From Wenzhouxiangella sp. XN24 (GTDB lineage: Bacteria > Pseudomonadota > Gammaproteobacteria > Steroidobacterales > XN24): a stretch of DNA of 64,000 nucleotides. Shown here piece after piece: positions 29,664 to 43,281 of the stretch. The notes under the pieces are model-generated. The model was not told where the DNA came from. It was given only the letters and a program-made list of their open reading frames with translations, and did not search any database. Both the position numbers and the translations under genes were made by a program. The stretch is from NCBI RefSeq assembly GCF_011064545.1, contig NZ_JAAMFG010000034.1:558001-622000 (forward strand), in the 5' to 3' direction. The stretch's first letter is position 1, and each line of letters starts with the position of its first letter.

Positions 29664-30623
29664 TCAACCCTCGCGGAAATCCCCATAGCCGACCAGGCGC
29701 TCGTAGCGCTCCGCCAGCAGCTGCTCGCGCGGCAACTCGCCGAGCTTCGCGAGGTGCTGCACCAGCCGGCCGCGGAGCGATTCGGCCATGGCATCGAAAT
29801 CGCGGTGCGCGCCGCCGAGCGGCTCGGGCACCACTTCGTCCACCAGGCCGAGCTCGTGCAATTTCTGCGCCGTGATGCCCATGGCCTCGGCCGCGTCGGC
29901 GGACTTCTCCGCGCTCTTCCACAGGATCGAGGCGCAGCCTTCGGGCGAGATCACGGAGTAGATGCTGTACTGGAGCATCAACACGCGGTCCGCCACGCCG
30001 ATCGCCAGCGCCCCGCCGGACCCGCCCTCGCCGATGACCACGGCCACGATCGGCGTCTTGAGGCCGGACATCTCGAGCAGGTTGCGCGCGATCGCCTCGC
30101 TTTGGCCGCGCTCCTCGGCGCCGACGCCGGGATAGGCGCCGGGGGTGTCGATGAGCGTGATCACGGGCAGGCCGAACTTCTCCGCGAGGTGCATCAGCCG
30201 CAGCGCTTTACGGTATCCCTCGGGCCGCGGCATGCCGAAGTTGCGGTGCACTTTCGCCTTCGTGTCGCGGCCTTTCTGCTGGCCGATGATGACGATGGGC
30301 CGCCCCTCGAGGCGCGCGAGCCCGCCGACGACGGCCGGGTCGTCCGCATACGCGCGGTCGCCGTGCAGTTCCTGGAAATCGGTGCAGATCCGCTCGATGT
30401 AGTCGAGCGTGTAGGGGCGCTGCGGATGGCGCGCCACCTGCGCCACCTGCCAGGCGCTGAGACTGGAGAAAATGCTGCGCGTCAGCGTGTCGCTCTTCGA
30501 CTTCAGTCGCTTGATCTCGGCCGACAGGTTCACCTGCGAGTCGTCGCCGACGAAGCGCAACTCGTCGATCTTCGCCTCGAGCTCGGCGATGGGTTGTTCG
30601 AAATCCAGGAAATTCAGGTTCAT
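29664..30623 (-). CDS. accA: Acetyl-CoA carboxylase carboxyltransferase subunit alpha
   Basis: About 319 residues. The start [19 protein letters not shown] is the family start, and [62 protein letters not shown] and [20 protein letters not shown] are signature stretches. With AccD it transfers carboxyl from biotin to acetyl-CoA, the first step of fatty acid synthesis. It follows dnaE by 34 bases, as in E. coli. A 7-bp inverted repeat (29629-29635 with 29653-29659) lies just after the stop and may act in 3'-end formation. Confidence 0.98.
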   Translation of the reverse strand: MNLNFLDFEQPIAELEAKIDELRFVGDDSQVNLSAEIKRLKSKSDTLTRSIFSSLSAWQVAQVARHPQRPYTLDYIERICTDFQELHGDRAYADDPAVVGGLARLEGRPIVIIGQQKGRDTKAKVHRNFGMPRPEGYRKALRLMHLAEKFGLPVITLIDTPGAYPGVGAEERGQSEAIARNLLEMSGLKTPIVAVVIGEGGSGGALAIGVADRVLMLQYSIYSVISPEGCASILWKSAEKSADAAEAMGITAQKLHELGLVDEVVPEPLGGAHRDFDAMAESLRGRLVQHLAKLGELPREQLLAERYERLVGYGDFREG

Positions 30624-30657
30624 ACGCTTCGGAAAGCAGCCGGCCAGGGCGCCAAAG

Positions 30658-34172
<3,515 letters not shown>

Positions 34173-34176
<4 letters not shown>

Positions 34177-35396
34177 GGACGCGCGCCCTCGAGGTCGGGC
34201 GGCCAGCGGTTCACGAGACGCAACACGACCTCTGCAGCGCGCCGGTCGGCGCCCTGGCGCAGGGTGTCGTGCAGCTCGGCGAATCGCGTGACGACGTGCG
34301 CGCGACGGGCGGCATCGCCGAGCAGCGCACTGAACTCGCGCGCGATCCGCTCGGGATTGGCCGCCTCCTGGAGCAGTTCGGGCACCAGGTCCTCGCCGGC
34401 CAGCACGTTGGGCAACGCGAAGCGCCGCGTCTTCATGAGTCGCAGCGCCCGGACCATCCAGGCGGTCAACGGCGCGACACGGTAGGCCATCACCATGGGT
34501 CGCTTCAGCAGGGCGGCTTCCAGCGTTGCGGTGCCTGAGGCCAGCAGCACGAGGTCGGACGCGGCCATCACCTCGCGGGAGCGCCCGTCCACCCGCTCAA
34601 CCTGGAGCCCCGGCGCATGCTCGGCCAGCAAGGCCTCGAAACGAGCCCGGATCGCCGCCGAGGCCATCGGCGCGATGAAGCGCAGCCCGGGGTGGCGCGC
34701 GGCCAGCAGCGCCGCCGCCGCCGCGAATGCTCCGCCGAGCCGCTCCACCTCCCCCGTGCGGCTGCCCGGCAGCAGCGCAACCAGCTCACGCGCGCCGGCA
34801 GGATCGACGATACCGAGCGCCGCACGGCTGGCGGCCTGGTCCGGCTCGAGCGGAATCGTGTCGGCCATCGGATGGCCGATGAAGGTGGCGGGAATGCCTT
34901 TCTCCGCATACAGCGCGGGTTCGAACGGCAACAGGCAGAGGACGTGATCCGTCGCCCGGCCGATGGCATCGATGCGACTGGCACGCCAGGCCCAGATGGA
35001 CGGACTCACGTAGTGCACCGTGCGAATGCCGGCGGCGCGCAACTGGCCCTCGACGCGCAGGTTGAAATCCGGCGAATCGATCCCGATGACGACGTCGGGT
35101 TGCAGCGCCTGGAAACCGCGTACCAGCCGCTTGCGGATCCGCAACAGCTCGGGCAGGTGGCGGATCACTTCCGCCAGGCCCATCACGGACAGGCGCTCCA
35201 TCGGTACCCAGCTGTCTACGCCTTCCGCGATCATGGCGGGGCCGCCGATGCCATGGAATGTCGCATCGGGGTACCGGCGCCGGATCTCGTGCACGAGCCC
35301 CGCGCCCAGCAGGTCGCCGGAGGCCTCGCCGGCCATGATGCCGACGCGCAGGCCGCCCCGCCGTGAATCCAGGGAATGCTCGCTGCTGGCCGGCAT
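34173..35396 (-). CDS. lpxB: Lipid-A-disaccharide synthase
   Basis: About 407 residues, a GT19 glycosyltransferase. Motifs: VGIMAGEASGDLLGAGL at the start, GIGGPAMIAEG, IGIDSPDFNLRVE, HYVSPSIWAWR and LLASGTATLEAALLKRPMVM. It joins UDP-diacylglucosamine and lipid X at the inner membrane. The ATG gives an N-terminal extension of about 15 residues before the family start. It is the last gene of the lpxD-fabZ-lpxA-lpxB row. Confidence 0.96.
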
Positions 35397-35407
35397 CGCC
35401 CCCCCGG

Positions 35408-36178
35408 CTAGCGCACGATGCTGCGCGTGGCGTCCCGGATGGAGGCCGCGAAGATGTCCAGCTCGGGGTGGTCCGCGGCGAGCTTCTCGATCTCGGCGAG
35501 CGCCTCGGACAGCTTGAGCCCGCTGCGATAAAGCAGCTTGTAGCCGTGGCGGATGTTCGCGATCTGCGCGGCGCTGAAGCCGCGCCGTTTCAGGCCCTCG
35601 GAGTTGATGCCGTGGGGCCGCGGCGGGGAGCCGCCGACCATGACGTAGGCCGGCACGTCCTGGCTGACGCCGGCGTACTTGCCGAGAAAGGAATGCGCGC
35701 CGGCGCGGCAGAACTGGTGCAGGCCGGCGAAGCCGCCGAAGATCACCCAGTCGTCTACGCGGCAGTGACCGGCCAGCCCCACGTTGTTCGCCAGGATGAC
35801 GTTGTTTCCCACCACGCAGTCGTGCGCGATGTGGGCATAGGCCATGATCCAGTTGTCGTTGCCGACGCGGGTGACGCCCTCGTCCTGCACGGTGCCGCGA
35901 TTGATCGTCACGCACTCGCGAATCGTGTTGCGATCGCCGATTTCCAGGCGCGTCGGTTCGCCGGCGTATTTCTTGTCCTGCGGTTCGTCGCCGATCGAGG
36001 CGAACTGGAAAATCCGGTTGTCGCGGCCGATCACGGTCGGGCCCTGGATCACCACGTGGGGACCGATGGAGGTACCTGCACCGATCTCGACGCCCGGGCC
36101 GATGACGGAATAGGGCCCGATGGAAACTGTCTCGTCGATCCGCGCATCGGGCGCGATGATCGCGGTCTGGTGAATCAC
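35408..36178 (-). CDS. lpxA: UDP-N-acetylglucosamine O-acyltransferase
   Basis: 256 residues made of left-handed beta-helix hexapeptide repeats (for example [29 protein letters not shown]). The catalytic histidine lies in [16 protein letters not shown]. The C-terminal helical part ends in [14 protein letters not shown]. It adds the first 3-hydroxyacyl chain in lipid A synthesis. The start is GTG in a GTGA overlap with the fabZ stop, so coupling of the two acyl-ACP-using enzymes is likely. Confidence 0.97.
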   Translation of the reverse strand: MIHQTAIIAPDARIDETVSIGPYSVIGPGVEIGAGTSIGPHVVIQGPTVIGRDNRIFQFASIGDEPQDKKYAGEPTRLEIGDRNTIRECVTINRGTVQDEGVTRVGNDNWIMAYAHIAHDCVVGNNVILANNVGLAGHCRVDDWVIFGGFAGLHQFCRAGAHSFLGKYAGVSQDVPAYVMVGGSPPRPHGINSEGLKRRGFSAAQIANIRHGYKLLYRSGLKLSEALAEIEKLAADHPELDIFAASIRDATRSIVR

Positions 36179-36633
36179 GCCTTGCCTCCTTCCGGCGCCA
36201 CCATCATCACCGCGGAAGCGACCACTTTGCCGGCCACGCTCGCCTCGGTGCGAAAACGCCAGATCGTCCTGATGCGACGCTCGATCGTCGCCTTGAGGAT
36301 GAGTTGATCGCCGGGCACGACGGGCGCGCGGAACCGCGCCTCGTCGATGCCGACGAAATAGAACGTCGAGTGCTCTGTCGGTTCGACGCCCGCCGTGCGG
36401 AACGCCAGCACGCCGGCGGCCTGGGCCATTGCCTCGATGATCAGCACGCCGGGCATGATCGGCCGGCCGGGGAAATGGCCCTGGAAAAAAGGCTCGTTGA
36501 AGGTCACGTTCTTGAGCGCCGTGATCTCCCCGCCGGGCGTGTGGGAAAGGATGCGGTCGATCAGGAGAAATGGGTAACGATGCGGCAGGTAGACCAGGAT
36601 CTGCTGCAGGTCGAGCGTGCCGTCGTCAGCCAT
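36175..36633 (-). CDS. fabZ: 3-hydroxyacyl-[acyl-carrier-protein] dehydratase FabZ
   Basis: About 152 residues, a hotdog enzyme. [13 protein letters not shown] carries the catalytic histidine and [23 protein letters not shown] the active-site glutamate. It removes water from 3-hydroxyacyl-ACP in fatty acid synthesis and competes with LpxA and LpxD for the same substrate. I chose the ATG giving [13 protein letters not shown], which has GGAG seven bases upstream and overlaps lpxD by 8 bases; a GTG five codons earlier is possible. Confidence 0.97.
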   Translation of the reverse strand: MADDGTLDLQQILVYLPHRYPFLLIDRILSHTPGGEITALKNVTFNEPFFQGHFPGRPIMPGVLIIEAMAQAAGVLAFRTAGVEPTEHSTFYFVGIDEARFRAPVVPGDQLILKATIERRIRTIWRFRTEASVAGKVVASAVMMVAPEGGKA

Positions 36634-37708
36634 TACGTTCTCCGTCACCGTCGTTGCCGTCCTCGGCCGTTATGCCGTCGCGCCCCTGCCCTGCTTCGCC
36701 CTCCGCGCGCTCGAGTTGCGCCACGCGCTTCGCCAGCGTGTCGAGCTGGCGAAAACGCGCTGCATTGCGCCGCCAGCGGCTCGCATCGTCCACCGACAGG
36801 GCGCCCGAGTATACGCCCGGCTTACGGATCGAGCGGCTCACCATGCTCAGCCCCGTCACGACCGTGCCATCGGCGATCTGGAGATGCCCCGCGATGCCGA
36901 CCGCGCCCGCGATCATGCAGTTGCGGCCGATGGTCGTGCTGCCGGAGATGCCGGCGCAACCGGCGACCACCGTATGGGCCCCGATGCGGACGTTGTGCGC
37001 CACCTGGATCTGGTTGTCCAGCTTGACGCCCGCCTCGATCACCGTGTCTTCGATCGCACCCCGGTCGATGGTAGTGTTGGCGCCGATCTCGACGTCGTCG
37101 CCGATCGTGACGCCACCGAGCTGGGGCACCTTGATCCAGCCCTCCGGCTCGCGCGCGAGCCCGAAACCGTCGGCGCCGATGACCGCCCCCGGATGCACCA
37201 GCACCCGCGCCCCGAGGCGCACGCCATGGCACAGGGTCACGTTGGCCACCAGGCGCGTGCCGGCGCCGATCTCGACCCCCGCGCCCACCACGCAATTCGG
37301 TCCGACATAGGCGCCCGCGCCGATGACGGCGCCGTCCTCGACCACCGCGCCAGGAGCGATGCATGCATCCGGCGCGACCCGGGCGCTGCCGTCGACGACC
37401 GCGCCCGCGCGGATGCCCGGCACCACGGCCGGCCCCGGGTGCAGTTCCGCGGCAATCCGCGCGTAGGACGCGTAAGGATTCGAGGACAACAACACCGCGA
37501 CGGGGCACTCCGCCGCGAACTCGGGCGAGAGGATGACGACGCCCGCCTGCGTCCCGGCCAGCTGCTTGCGGTACTGCGGATTCGCGAGGAACGACACGGC
37601 ATCCGGCCCCGCGTTCTGCAAGGTCCCCACGCGCGTGACACGCGTCTCCGGGTCACCGCGCAGCTCCAGGCCGTGGCGGATGGCGAGTTCGCCCAGGCTC
37701 AGCGCCAT
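36626..37708 (-). CDS. lpxD: UDP-3-O-(3-hydroxyacyl)glucosamine N-acyltransferase
   Basis: 360 residues. The N-terminal uridine-binding domain contains [15 protein letters not shown], followed by many hexapeptide repeats; the catalytic histidine is in [15 protein letters not shown]. The last 20 residues form a charged Asp/Gly tail beyond the usual end. It adds the N-linked hydroxyacyl chains in lipid A synthesis. It follows skp by 16 bases. Confidence 0.96.
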   Translation of the reverse strand: MALSLGELAIRHGLELRGDPETRVTRVGTLQNAGPDAVSFLANPQYRKQLAGTQAGVVILSPEFAAECPVAVLLSSNPYASYARIAAELHPGPAVVPGIRAGAVVDGSARVAPDACIAPGAVVEDGAVIGAGAYVGPNCVVGAGVEIGAGTRLVANVTLCHGVRLGARVLVHPGAVIGADGFGLAREPEGWIKVPQLGGVTIGDDVEIGANTTIDRGAIEDTVIEAGVKLDNQIQVAHNVRIGAHTVVAGCAGISGSTTIGRNCMIAGAVGIAGHLQIADGTVVTGLSMVSRSIRKPGVYSGALSVDDASRWRRNAARFRQLDTLAKRVAQLERAEGEAGQGRDGITAEDGNDGDGERNG

Positions 37709-37724
37709 GCCGGGGCGGCCGGTC

Positions 37725-38246
37725 TCAACCGCCCTGGTGCCGGCGCTGCAATACCTGCAGCACCTGCCGGGTGATGTCGATCGTATCGCTGGCGTGAATA
37801 AAACCTTCCACCAGCACCAGGTCGTAGCCCTGGGCCTGGCCGTAGGCCTGGATCTCGGTGATGAACAGCCGCTGCAGTTCGCCGAGCCGCTCGTTGCGGC
37901 GCAGGTTCAGGTCTTCGACGAACTCGTTCTGGGCGCGCTGGAAATCCCGCTGGCCGTCGCGGAAGTTCTGCTCGAGACGGCGGCGCTCGTCGTCCGAGAT
38001 GAAGTCCTGGCCCTCTTCGAGACGCTTCTCGATCGCCACCAGCTCCTCGCGCTTGGCACGGATCTCCCGCTCGCGGGGAGCGAATTCCTCGGTGAGGGAG
38101 CGCTGCAGCGCCATGGCCTGCGGCGCCTCCTCGAAGAGCAAGTTGAGCTTGACGACGCCGATGCGGGTTTCGGCCAGCGCGGCGGCGGGCGCCGCCGCCA
38201 GCGTGGCCAGCAGCAGGGCGGCGAGAGTTCGAGTCATTGCGTTCAT
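37725..38246 (-). CDS. skp: Periplasmic chaperone Skp/OmpH
   Basis: 173 residues. A signal peptide (TLAALLLATLAAAPAAALA) is followed by RIGVVKLNLLFEEAPQ, a typical OmpH start. Residues 50-120 form a long charged coiled coil (the two Skp tentacle helices), and the C-terminal strand closes the trimer body. Skp holds unfolded outer-membrane proteins for the BAM complex. bamA is directly upstream, as expected. The start could be the ATG three codons later. Confidence 0.94.
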   Translation of the reverse strand: MNAMTRTLAALLLATLAAAPAAALAETRIGVVKLNLLFEEAPQAMALQRSLTEEFAPREREIRAKREELVAIEKRLEEGQDFISDDERRRLEQNFRDGQRDFQRAQNEFVEDLNLRRNERLGELQRLFITEIQAYGQAQGYDLVLVEGFIHASDTIDITRQVLQVLQRRHQGG

Positions 38247-38291
38247 ACGTACGCTGTCCTCATCAAGAGTTTTGTAATTTGATCCCGGCCG

Positions 38292-40676
38292 TCAGAACGC
38301 CGAGCCGATGGAAAACTGGAACCGTTCCAGCCGGTCGCCGGGCTCGCTGTTCAACGGGAACCCGTAGCTGAATTTGAACAGGCCCAGCGGCGCCAGCCAT
38401 TGGGCCGAGAAGCCCGCAGAATACCTGAGGTCCGAGGCAGAGAGCTCAAAGTTCTCCGGCTCTCCGGTCTCAGGATCGAAAAAGGGCGTCGTGTCACTGG
38501 AGAATATATTACCGGCGTCGACGAACAAACTGAAACGCGTCGTGCTCGCGACCGCCTCGGGGGACGGCAGCACGAGCTCCAGCTGGGAACTTGCGCGCAC
38601 GTTGCCGCCATAGGGATTGTTGTTCGTGTCGCGCGGCCCCAGCCAGCCCTCGCGGTAACCGCGCACCGTCCCGGGGCCGCCGCCGAAGAAACGCTTGAAC
38701 GGCGGGATTTCCGTGGTGTCGCCCACTGCGTCCGCGTAGGAGATGCCCGCATTCAACTCGAAGAACGTCGGCCCGATGAAAGGGAAATACCGCAGCAGCT
38801 CGTAAGTGGCCACGTAGTATTCCACGTCACTGCCGGGCACCGTGTAGTTGAGTGACACGCGGTGACGCGCGCCGCGGTTCGCAAACAGCACCCGGTTTCT
38901 CGAATCGAACACCCAGCCGAGCAGCAACTCGTAGGACTGGAACTGGCTCTCGACCAGCGTGGAGCCCGCCACGTCGAAGACCTCCGAGTCGCCGTTCAAG
39001 AGCACCCAGCGCGAGGACTGCAGCGGACTGAACTGGTTCGTGAGCAGCTTCGTGTCGAGCAGCTGCATGCCGAAGCGCAGGCGCGTGAACTCCGAGATGG
39101 GGTAGCTGTACTCCAGGCCGAGGGACGCCGTCTTGGCGCTGAACTCGGAGGCGCCCGAGACGAACTGCGTGACGTCGCGGTAACCGGCGGACACCGTGCG
39201 CGCCACGCCGTCGGGCGTCACGTACGGGTCCGTGTGCAGGAAACTGTAGACCGTGCTGAAGCGCCCGGTGTTGACGTCGGCCTCGATGCGGTTGCCCGTG
39301 CCGAGGAAATTCGTGTGCACGAAGTTGGCGTTCAGGAGTACGCCCTGCAGCCCCGAGTAGCCGATCCCTCCGCCGAAACTGCCCGGCAGGCCTTCCTTGA
39401 CGCTCATCTCGATATCGACGAGATCGTCGCTGTCCACCACCGGGAGCGTCTCTTTCTTGACCTCCTCCACGAACGGCAGGCGACGGATGCGTTGCTCGGA
39501 GCGTTCCAGCGCGCGGTTCGACAGGTAGCCGCCCTCCATCTGGCGCATTTCCCGGCGCAGCACCTCGTCGTTGATGCCCGTCGTGCCGGCGAAATGAATG
39601 CGTCGCACGTAGGCGCGCTTGCCCGGATCGATGAAGAAGGTGACCGCCACGCTCTGGCCGTCCTCGGAGATTTCCGGCACCGGATCGACGCGCGCGAATG
39701 CGAAGCCCTCCTCGCCGAGGCGGAAGGTGATCAGTTCCGCCGACTGGGTCAGCTGCCGGCGCGAAAACGTCTCGCCGGGCTTGACCACCACGAGGCGGTT
39801 CAGCTGCTCCTCCGGCACCACCATGTTTCCGGCGAGGCGGATGTCGGAGATGCGGTAGGGCTCGCCCTCGTCAATGTTGACCGTGATGTAGATGCCCTGG
39901 CGGTCCGGCGAGATCTGCACCTGCGTCGAGACCACTTCGAAATTGGCGTAGCCGCGATCCATGTAGTAGGACTGCAGGGCCTCCAGGTCCCCGACGAGCG
40001 CCTCGCGCGAGTACCGGTCGTCCTGGCGATACCACGACAACCAGTTGCCGGTCGTGAGTTCGAACTCGGAGCGCAGCTCGTCGTCGTCGAAGACCTCGTT
40101 GCCGATCAGTGTGATCTGGCGGATCCTGGCGCGCTCTCCCTCGTTGATGACCACGCTGATGTCGACGGTGTTTTCCGCCTCGTTCTCCCTGACGTTCGCC
40201 TCGATCTTGACGCTGTACTTGCCGCGGGCATAGTACTGGTCGGTGAGGAACTGCTTCACGTCTTCGAGCACCGGCCGATCGAAGGTCCGGCCGCGGGTCA
40301 GGCCCACGCCGACCAGCGACTCCTCCAGGTCCTCCGTCTTGATGTCCTTGTTGCCGGTGAAAGTCAGCCGACGGATAGAGGGGCGCTCGCGCACGGCGAT
40401 CACCAGCGTATCGTCGTCGCGGCGCAGCTCGACGTCGGAGAACAACCCGGTGCCGAACAGCACGCGGATCGCCTCCGCGATGCGCGTGGCGTCCAGCCGG
40501 TCGCCGAGGCTGACCGGCAGGTAGTTGAACACGGTGCCCTCGGCGATGCGCTGCAGGCCCTCCACACGCATGTCGCGCACCACGAAGTCGTCGCCCTGCT
40601 GGGCGAATGCCGGCGCGGTCGTGGTTGCCAGGGCGATGCACAGGATCGCCATCCCGATCGAGAGAAGCTGTTTCAC
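38292..40676 (-). CDS. bamA: Outer membrane protein assembly factor BamA
   Basis: About 794 residues. A signal peptide (SIGMAILCIALATTTAPAFA) leads to five POTRA domains (the first starts FVVRDMRVEGLQRI) and a C-terminal Omp85 barrel. The barrel's conserved lid-loop motif is VRGYREG. The protein ends in phenylalanine (FQFSIGSAF), the usual outer-membrane signature. BamA inserts beta-barrel proteins into the outer membrane. The GTG start has GAGG five to six bases upstream and lies 7 bases after the rseP stop; earlier in-frame starts fall inside rseP. Confidence 0.97.
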   Translation of the reverse strand: MKQLLSIGMAILCIALATTTAPAFAQQGDDFVVRDMRVEGLQRIAEGTVFNYLPVSLGDRLDATRIAEAIRVLFGTGLFSDVELRRDDDTLVIAVRERPSIRRLTFTGNKDIKTEDLEESLVGVGLTRGRTFDRPVLEDVKQFLTDQYYARGKYSVKIEANVRENEAENTVDISVVINEGERARIRQITLIGNEVFDDDELRSEFELTTGNWLSWYRQDDRYSREALVGDLEALQSYYMDRGYANFEVVSTQVQISPDRQGIYITVNIDEGEPYRISDIRLAGNMVVPEEQLNRLVVVKPGETFSRRQLTQSAELITFRLGEEGFAFARVDPVPEISEDGQSVAVTFFIDPGKRAYVRRIHFAGTTGINDEVLRREMRQMEGGYLSNRALERSEQRIRRLPFVEEVKKETLPVVDSDDLVDIEMSVKEGLPGSFGGGIGYSGLQGVLLNANFVHTNFLGTGNRIEADVNTGRFSTVYSFLHTDPYVTPDGVARTVSAGYRDVTQFVSGASEFSAKTASLGLEYSYPISEFTRLRFGMQLLDTKLLTNQFSPLQSSRWVLLNGDSEVFDVAGSTLVESQFQSYELLLGWVFDSRNRVLFANRGARHRVSLNYTVPGSDVEYYVATYELLRYFPFIGPTFFELNAGISYADAVGDTTEIPPFKRFFGGGPGTVRGYREGWLGPRDTNNNPYGGNVRASSQLELVLPSPEAVASTTRFSLFVDAGNIFSSDTTPFFDPETGEPENFELSASDLRYSAGFSAQWLAPLGLFKFSYGFPLNSEPGDRLERFQFSIGSAF

Positions 40677-40683
40677 TCGCACC

Positions 40684-42051
40684 TCAGCCAGTCGCCAGCC
40701 GGACGATGTCGTTGTAAAAGGCAAAGGTCATGAGCATCAACAGCATGACGATCCCGACCTGCTGGCCGACGATCTGCGCGCGCTCCGACACCGGGCTGCC
40801 CTTGGTGATCTCGACGACCTGGTAAACGATCTGCCCGCCGTCCAGCAACGGGATCGGCAGCAGGTTGATGATCCCGAGGCTGATACTGACGACCGCAAGA
40901 AAGGCGAGAAACGTGGTCAATCCCGCGGCGGCGGTGAATCCGGCGACCTGCGCGATGTTGATCGGCCCGCTGATGTTCTTCACCGAAACCTGGCCGAGCA
41001 GCATGCGCCCCATCATCGTCACGGTGAGTGCGGACATGCGCCAGGTCTCGCCGACGGCTTCGGTCGCCGCCCCCAGCGGACCGTAACGCTGCTCGGTGCG
41101 CGCCGGGTCCCACAGCTCGGGGGTGACCAGCGGTCCGGCGCCGATGCGCCCCACGAGCTCACCCTCGTCGTCGGCCGCGCCGATGAACAAGGGCATGACC
41201 TGGCGGCTGCCGTCCCGTTCCAGCGCCAGGTCCACCGTCTCGCCGGGATGCGCGCGGATGAAAGCGACCCATTCATCCCAGTTCTCCAGTGGCCGCCCGT
41301 CGGCGCTCACCAGGCGGTCGCCCTGCCGGAGTCCGGAACTGGCGGCGGTCCCTTCGGGCAGCACTTCCCCGATGACTGCGGGGAGCTCGGGGCGCCATTG
41401 CTGGATCCCGAGTTGCGGAAACATGACACCCGGCTCCGAGAGGTCATGGGTGTCGCCGTCGTAGCTGATCTGCACCGTCGCCCGGCTGCCGTCGGTCCGT
41501 TCCAGTTCGAGCGTGGCCCGGCCGCCCGGCACCATGGCCTGCAACATCTCCAGCTGCGCCGCCATCATGGTGTCCGTCCGGGCATCATCCACGGCCACGA
41601 TGAGGTCTCCGGCGCGCAATCCCGCTTCCGCGGCCGGCGAATCCGGCTCGATGGCGCCGACCAGCGGCTTCATCGCCGGCACGCCGACGACGAACATGAG
41701 CCAGTAGGCGGCGATGGCGAACAGGAAATTGAACGCCGGCCCCGCGAACAGCACGGCGATGCGCCGCGACGGCGGCTGCCGGTTGAAACAGCGTTCCAGG
41801 TCCTCGGGAGCGACGTTGCCTTCGCGCTCGTCGAGCATTTTCACGTAGCCGCCCAGGGGGATGGCCGATACCCAGTACTCGGTGCCATCGGCGCCCGTCC
41901 GGCGCCACAGGGGCCGGCCGAACCCGATCGAGAACCGCAGGACCTTGATGCCAAGGCGCCGTGCGACCCAGAAATGCCCGAACTCGTGCACCGCCACCAG
42001 CACCGCGATGGCAACTACGAAAGCCAGGGCCGAGGTCAGTATTCCGCTCAA
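40684..42051 (-). CDS. rseP: Site-2 zinc protease RseP
   Basis: About 455 residues. The first membrane segment holds the zinc-binding VAVHEFGHFWVARRL; the last membrane part holds the second motif LLPIPLLDGG. Two PDZ domains occupy the periplasmic middle (around GLRAGDLIVAVDDA and GLRQGDRLVSADGRPL). RseP cuts RseA within the membrane after DegS, freeing sigma-E; rseA and rpoE are in this same window. The TTG start giving MSGILTSALAFVVA has GAGG six bases upstream and matches the family length; no ATG fits. Confidence 0.95.
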   Translation of the reverse strand: MSGILTSALAFVVAIAVLVAVHEFGHFWVARRLGIKVLRFSIGFGRPLWRRTGADGTEYWVSAIPLGGYVKMLDEREGNVAPEDLERCFNRQPPSRRIAVLFAGPAFNFLFAIAAYWLMFVVGVPAMKPLVGAIEPDSPAAEAGLRAGDLIVAVDDARTDTMMAAQLEMLQAMVPGGRATLELERTDGSRATVQISYDGDTHDLSEPGVMFPQLGIQQWRPELPAVIGEVLPEGTAASSGLRQGDRLVSADGRPLENWDEWVAFIRAHPGETVDLALERDGSRQVMPLFIGAADDEGELVGRIGAGPLVTPELWDPARTEQRYGPLGAATEAVGETWRMSALTVTMMGRMLLGQVSVKNISGPINIAQVAGFTAAAGLTTFLAFLAVVSISLGIINLLPIPLLDGGQIVYQVVEITKGSPVSERAQIVGQQVGIVMLLMLMTFAFYNDIVRLATG

Positions 42052-42102
42052 AATGTTCCTCAGGTCGCAAAGGTCTTCCGCCGGCAAGGCGCCGGCGAAG
42101 GG

Positions 42103-43281
42103 TTAGAGTGCCAGATCCCGTATTTTCTCCTCGGCCGACAGCCGGGATTCCGCATCCAGCGCCAGGATCGCCTCGAGGTCGGCCGGATCGGGACCCGCAT
42201 ATTGTGCCAGAACCGAGTCGATGACCGACGAAATCGAAGTGAAACCGATCGTGCCCGCGAGAAAAGCCGCGACCGCCGCCTCGTTTGCCGCGTTCAACAC
42301 GACGGGGGCCCCGCCCCCCGCCTGCGCCGCCGCGATCGCCAGGCCCAGGCACGGGAAACGCTCCGGCTCGGCGGGCCTGAAACTCAGTTGCCCGAGCGCG
42401 ACGAGATCCAGTGGCGTGGCGCCGGACAGCATCCGCTCGGGCCAGCCCAGTGCATGGGCGATCGGGGTGCGCATGTCCGGGTTGCCGAGTTGCGCCAGCA
42501 CCGAGCCGTCCCGGTACTCGACCAGCGAGTGCACGATGCTCTCCGGGTGGATCACCACCCTGACGCGCTCCGGGCCGACCCCGAACAGCCAGCAGGCCTC
42601 GATGATCTCCAGGCCCTTGTTCATCATGGTCGCCGAATCCACCGAGATCTTGCGCCCCATTTCCCAGTTCGGGTGGCGACAGGCCGCGTCGGGCGTCACG
42701 CCCGCGAGCGCCTCCAGCGGGGTGTCCAGGAACGGCCCTCCCGATGCCGTGAGCAGGAGGCTGACCACGCCCGCCCCGTCGGGGTCGTTGCGGCCGTCCG
42801 GCAGGCACTGGAACAGCGCGTTGTGCTCGCTGTCGATTGGCACCAGCGTGCCGCCCGAGGCGGCCAGCGCCTCGTTGAGCAGCCGCCCGGCCATCACCAC
42901 CGCTTCCTTGTTGGCCAGCAGCACGCGCTTGCCCGCGCGGGCCGCGGCGAGGGTCGGCAACAGCCCGGCCGCGCCGACGATCGCCGCCATCACGGCATCC
43001 ACGTCCTCGCGCCGCGCCGCATCCTCGAGCGCCGCGGCGCCGGAGCGCACCTCCACGGCCAGGCCCTCCGCCGCCACCGCGGCCGCGAGCTCTGCCGCGG
43101 CGTCGTCGTCGGCGAGCACGGCGACCGACGGCGAGAACCGGCGGCACTGCTCCAGCAGCACGCGCCAGTTGCGACAGCCGGTCAGCGCGCGCACCGCGAA
43201 GCGTCCCGGGTTGCGCGCCACGACATCCAGCGTACTGACGCCCACGCTGCCGGTGGCGCCGAGAATGGCCAGGCCGATCAA
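42103..43281 (-). CDS. dxr: 1-deoxy-D-xylulose 5-phosphate reductoisomerase
   Basis: About 392 residues. The NADPH motif AILGATGSVGVSTLDVVARN starts the protein. Metal and substrate motifs include PIDSEHNALFQCL, LTASGGPFLDTPLEAL and GRKISVDSATMMNKGLE. It makes methylerythritol phosphate, the first committed MEP pathway step. The start is TTG in a TTGA overlap with the cdsA stop; a longer frame upstream is only the shadow of cdsA. Confidence 0.96.
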   Translation of the reverse strand: MIGLAILGATGSVGVSTLDVVARNPGRFAVRALTGCRNWRVLLEQCRRFSPSVAVLADDDAAAELAAAVAAEGLAVEVRSGAAALEDAARREDVDAVMAAIVGAAGLLPTLAAARAGKRVLLANKEAVVMAGRLLNEALAASGGTLVPIDSEHNALFQCLPDGRNDPDGAGVVSLLLTASGGPFLDTPLEALAGVTPDAACRHPNWEMGRKISVDSATMMNKGLEIIEACWLFGVGPERVRVVIHPESIVHSLVEYRDGSVLAQLGNPDMRTPIAHALGWPERMLSGATPLDLVALGQLSFRPAEPERFPCLGLAIAAAQAGGGAPVVLNAANEAAVAAFLAGTIGFTSISSVIDSVLAQYAGPDPADLEAILALDAESRLSAEEKIRDLAL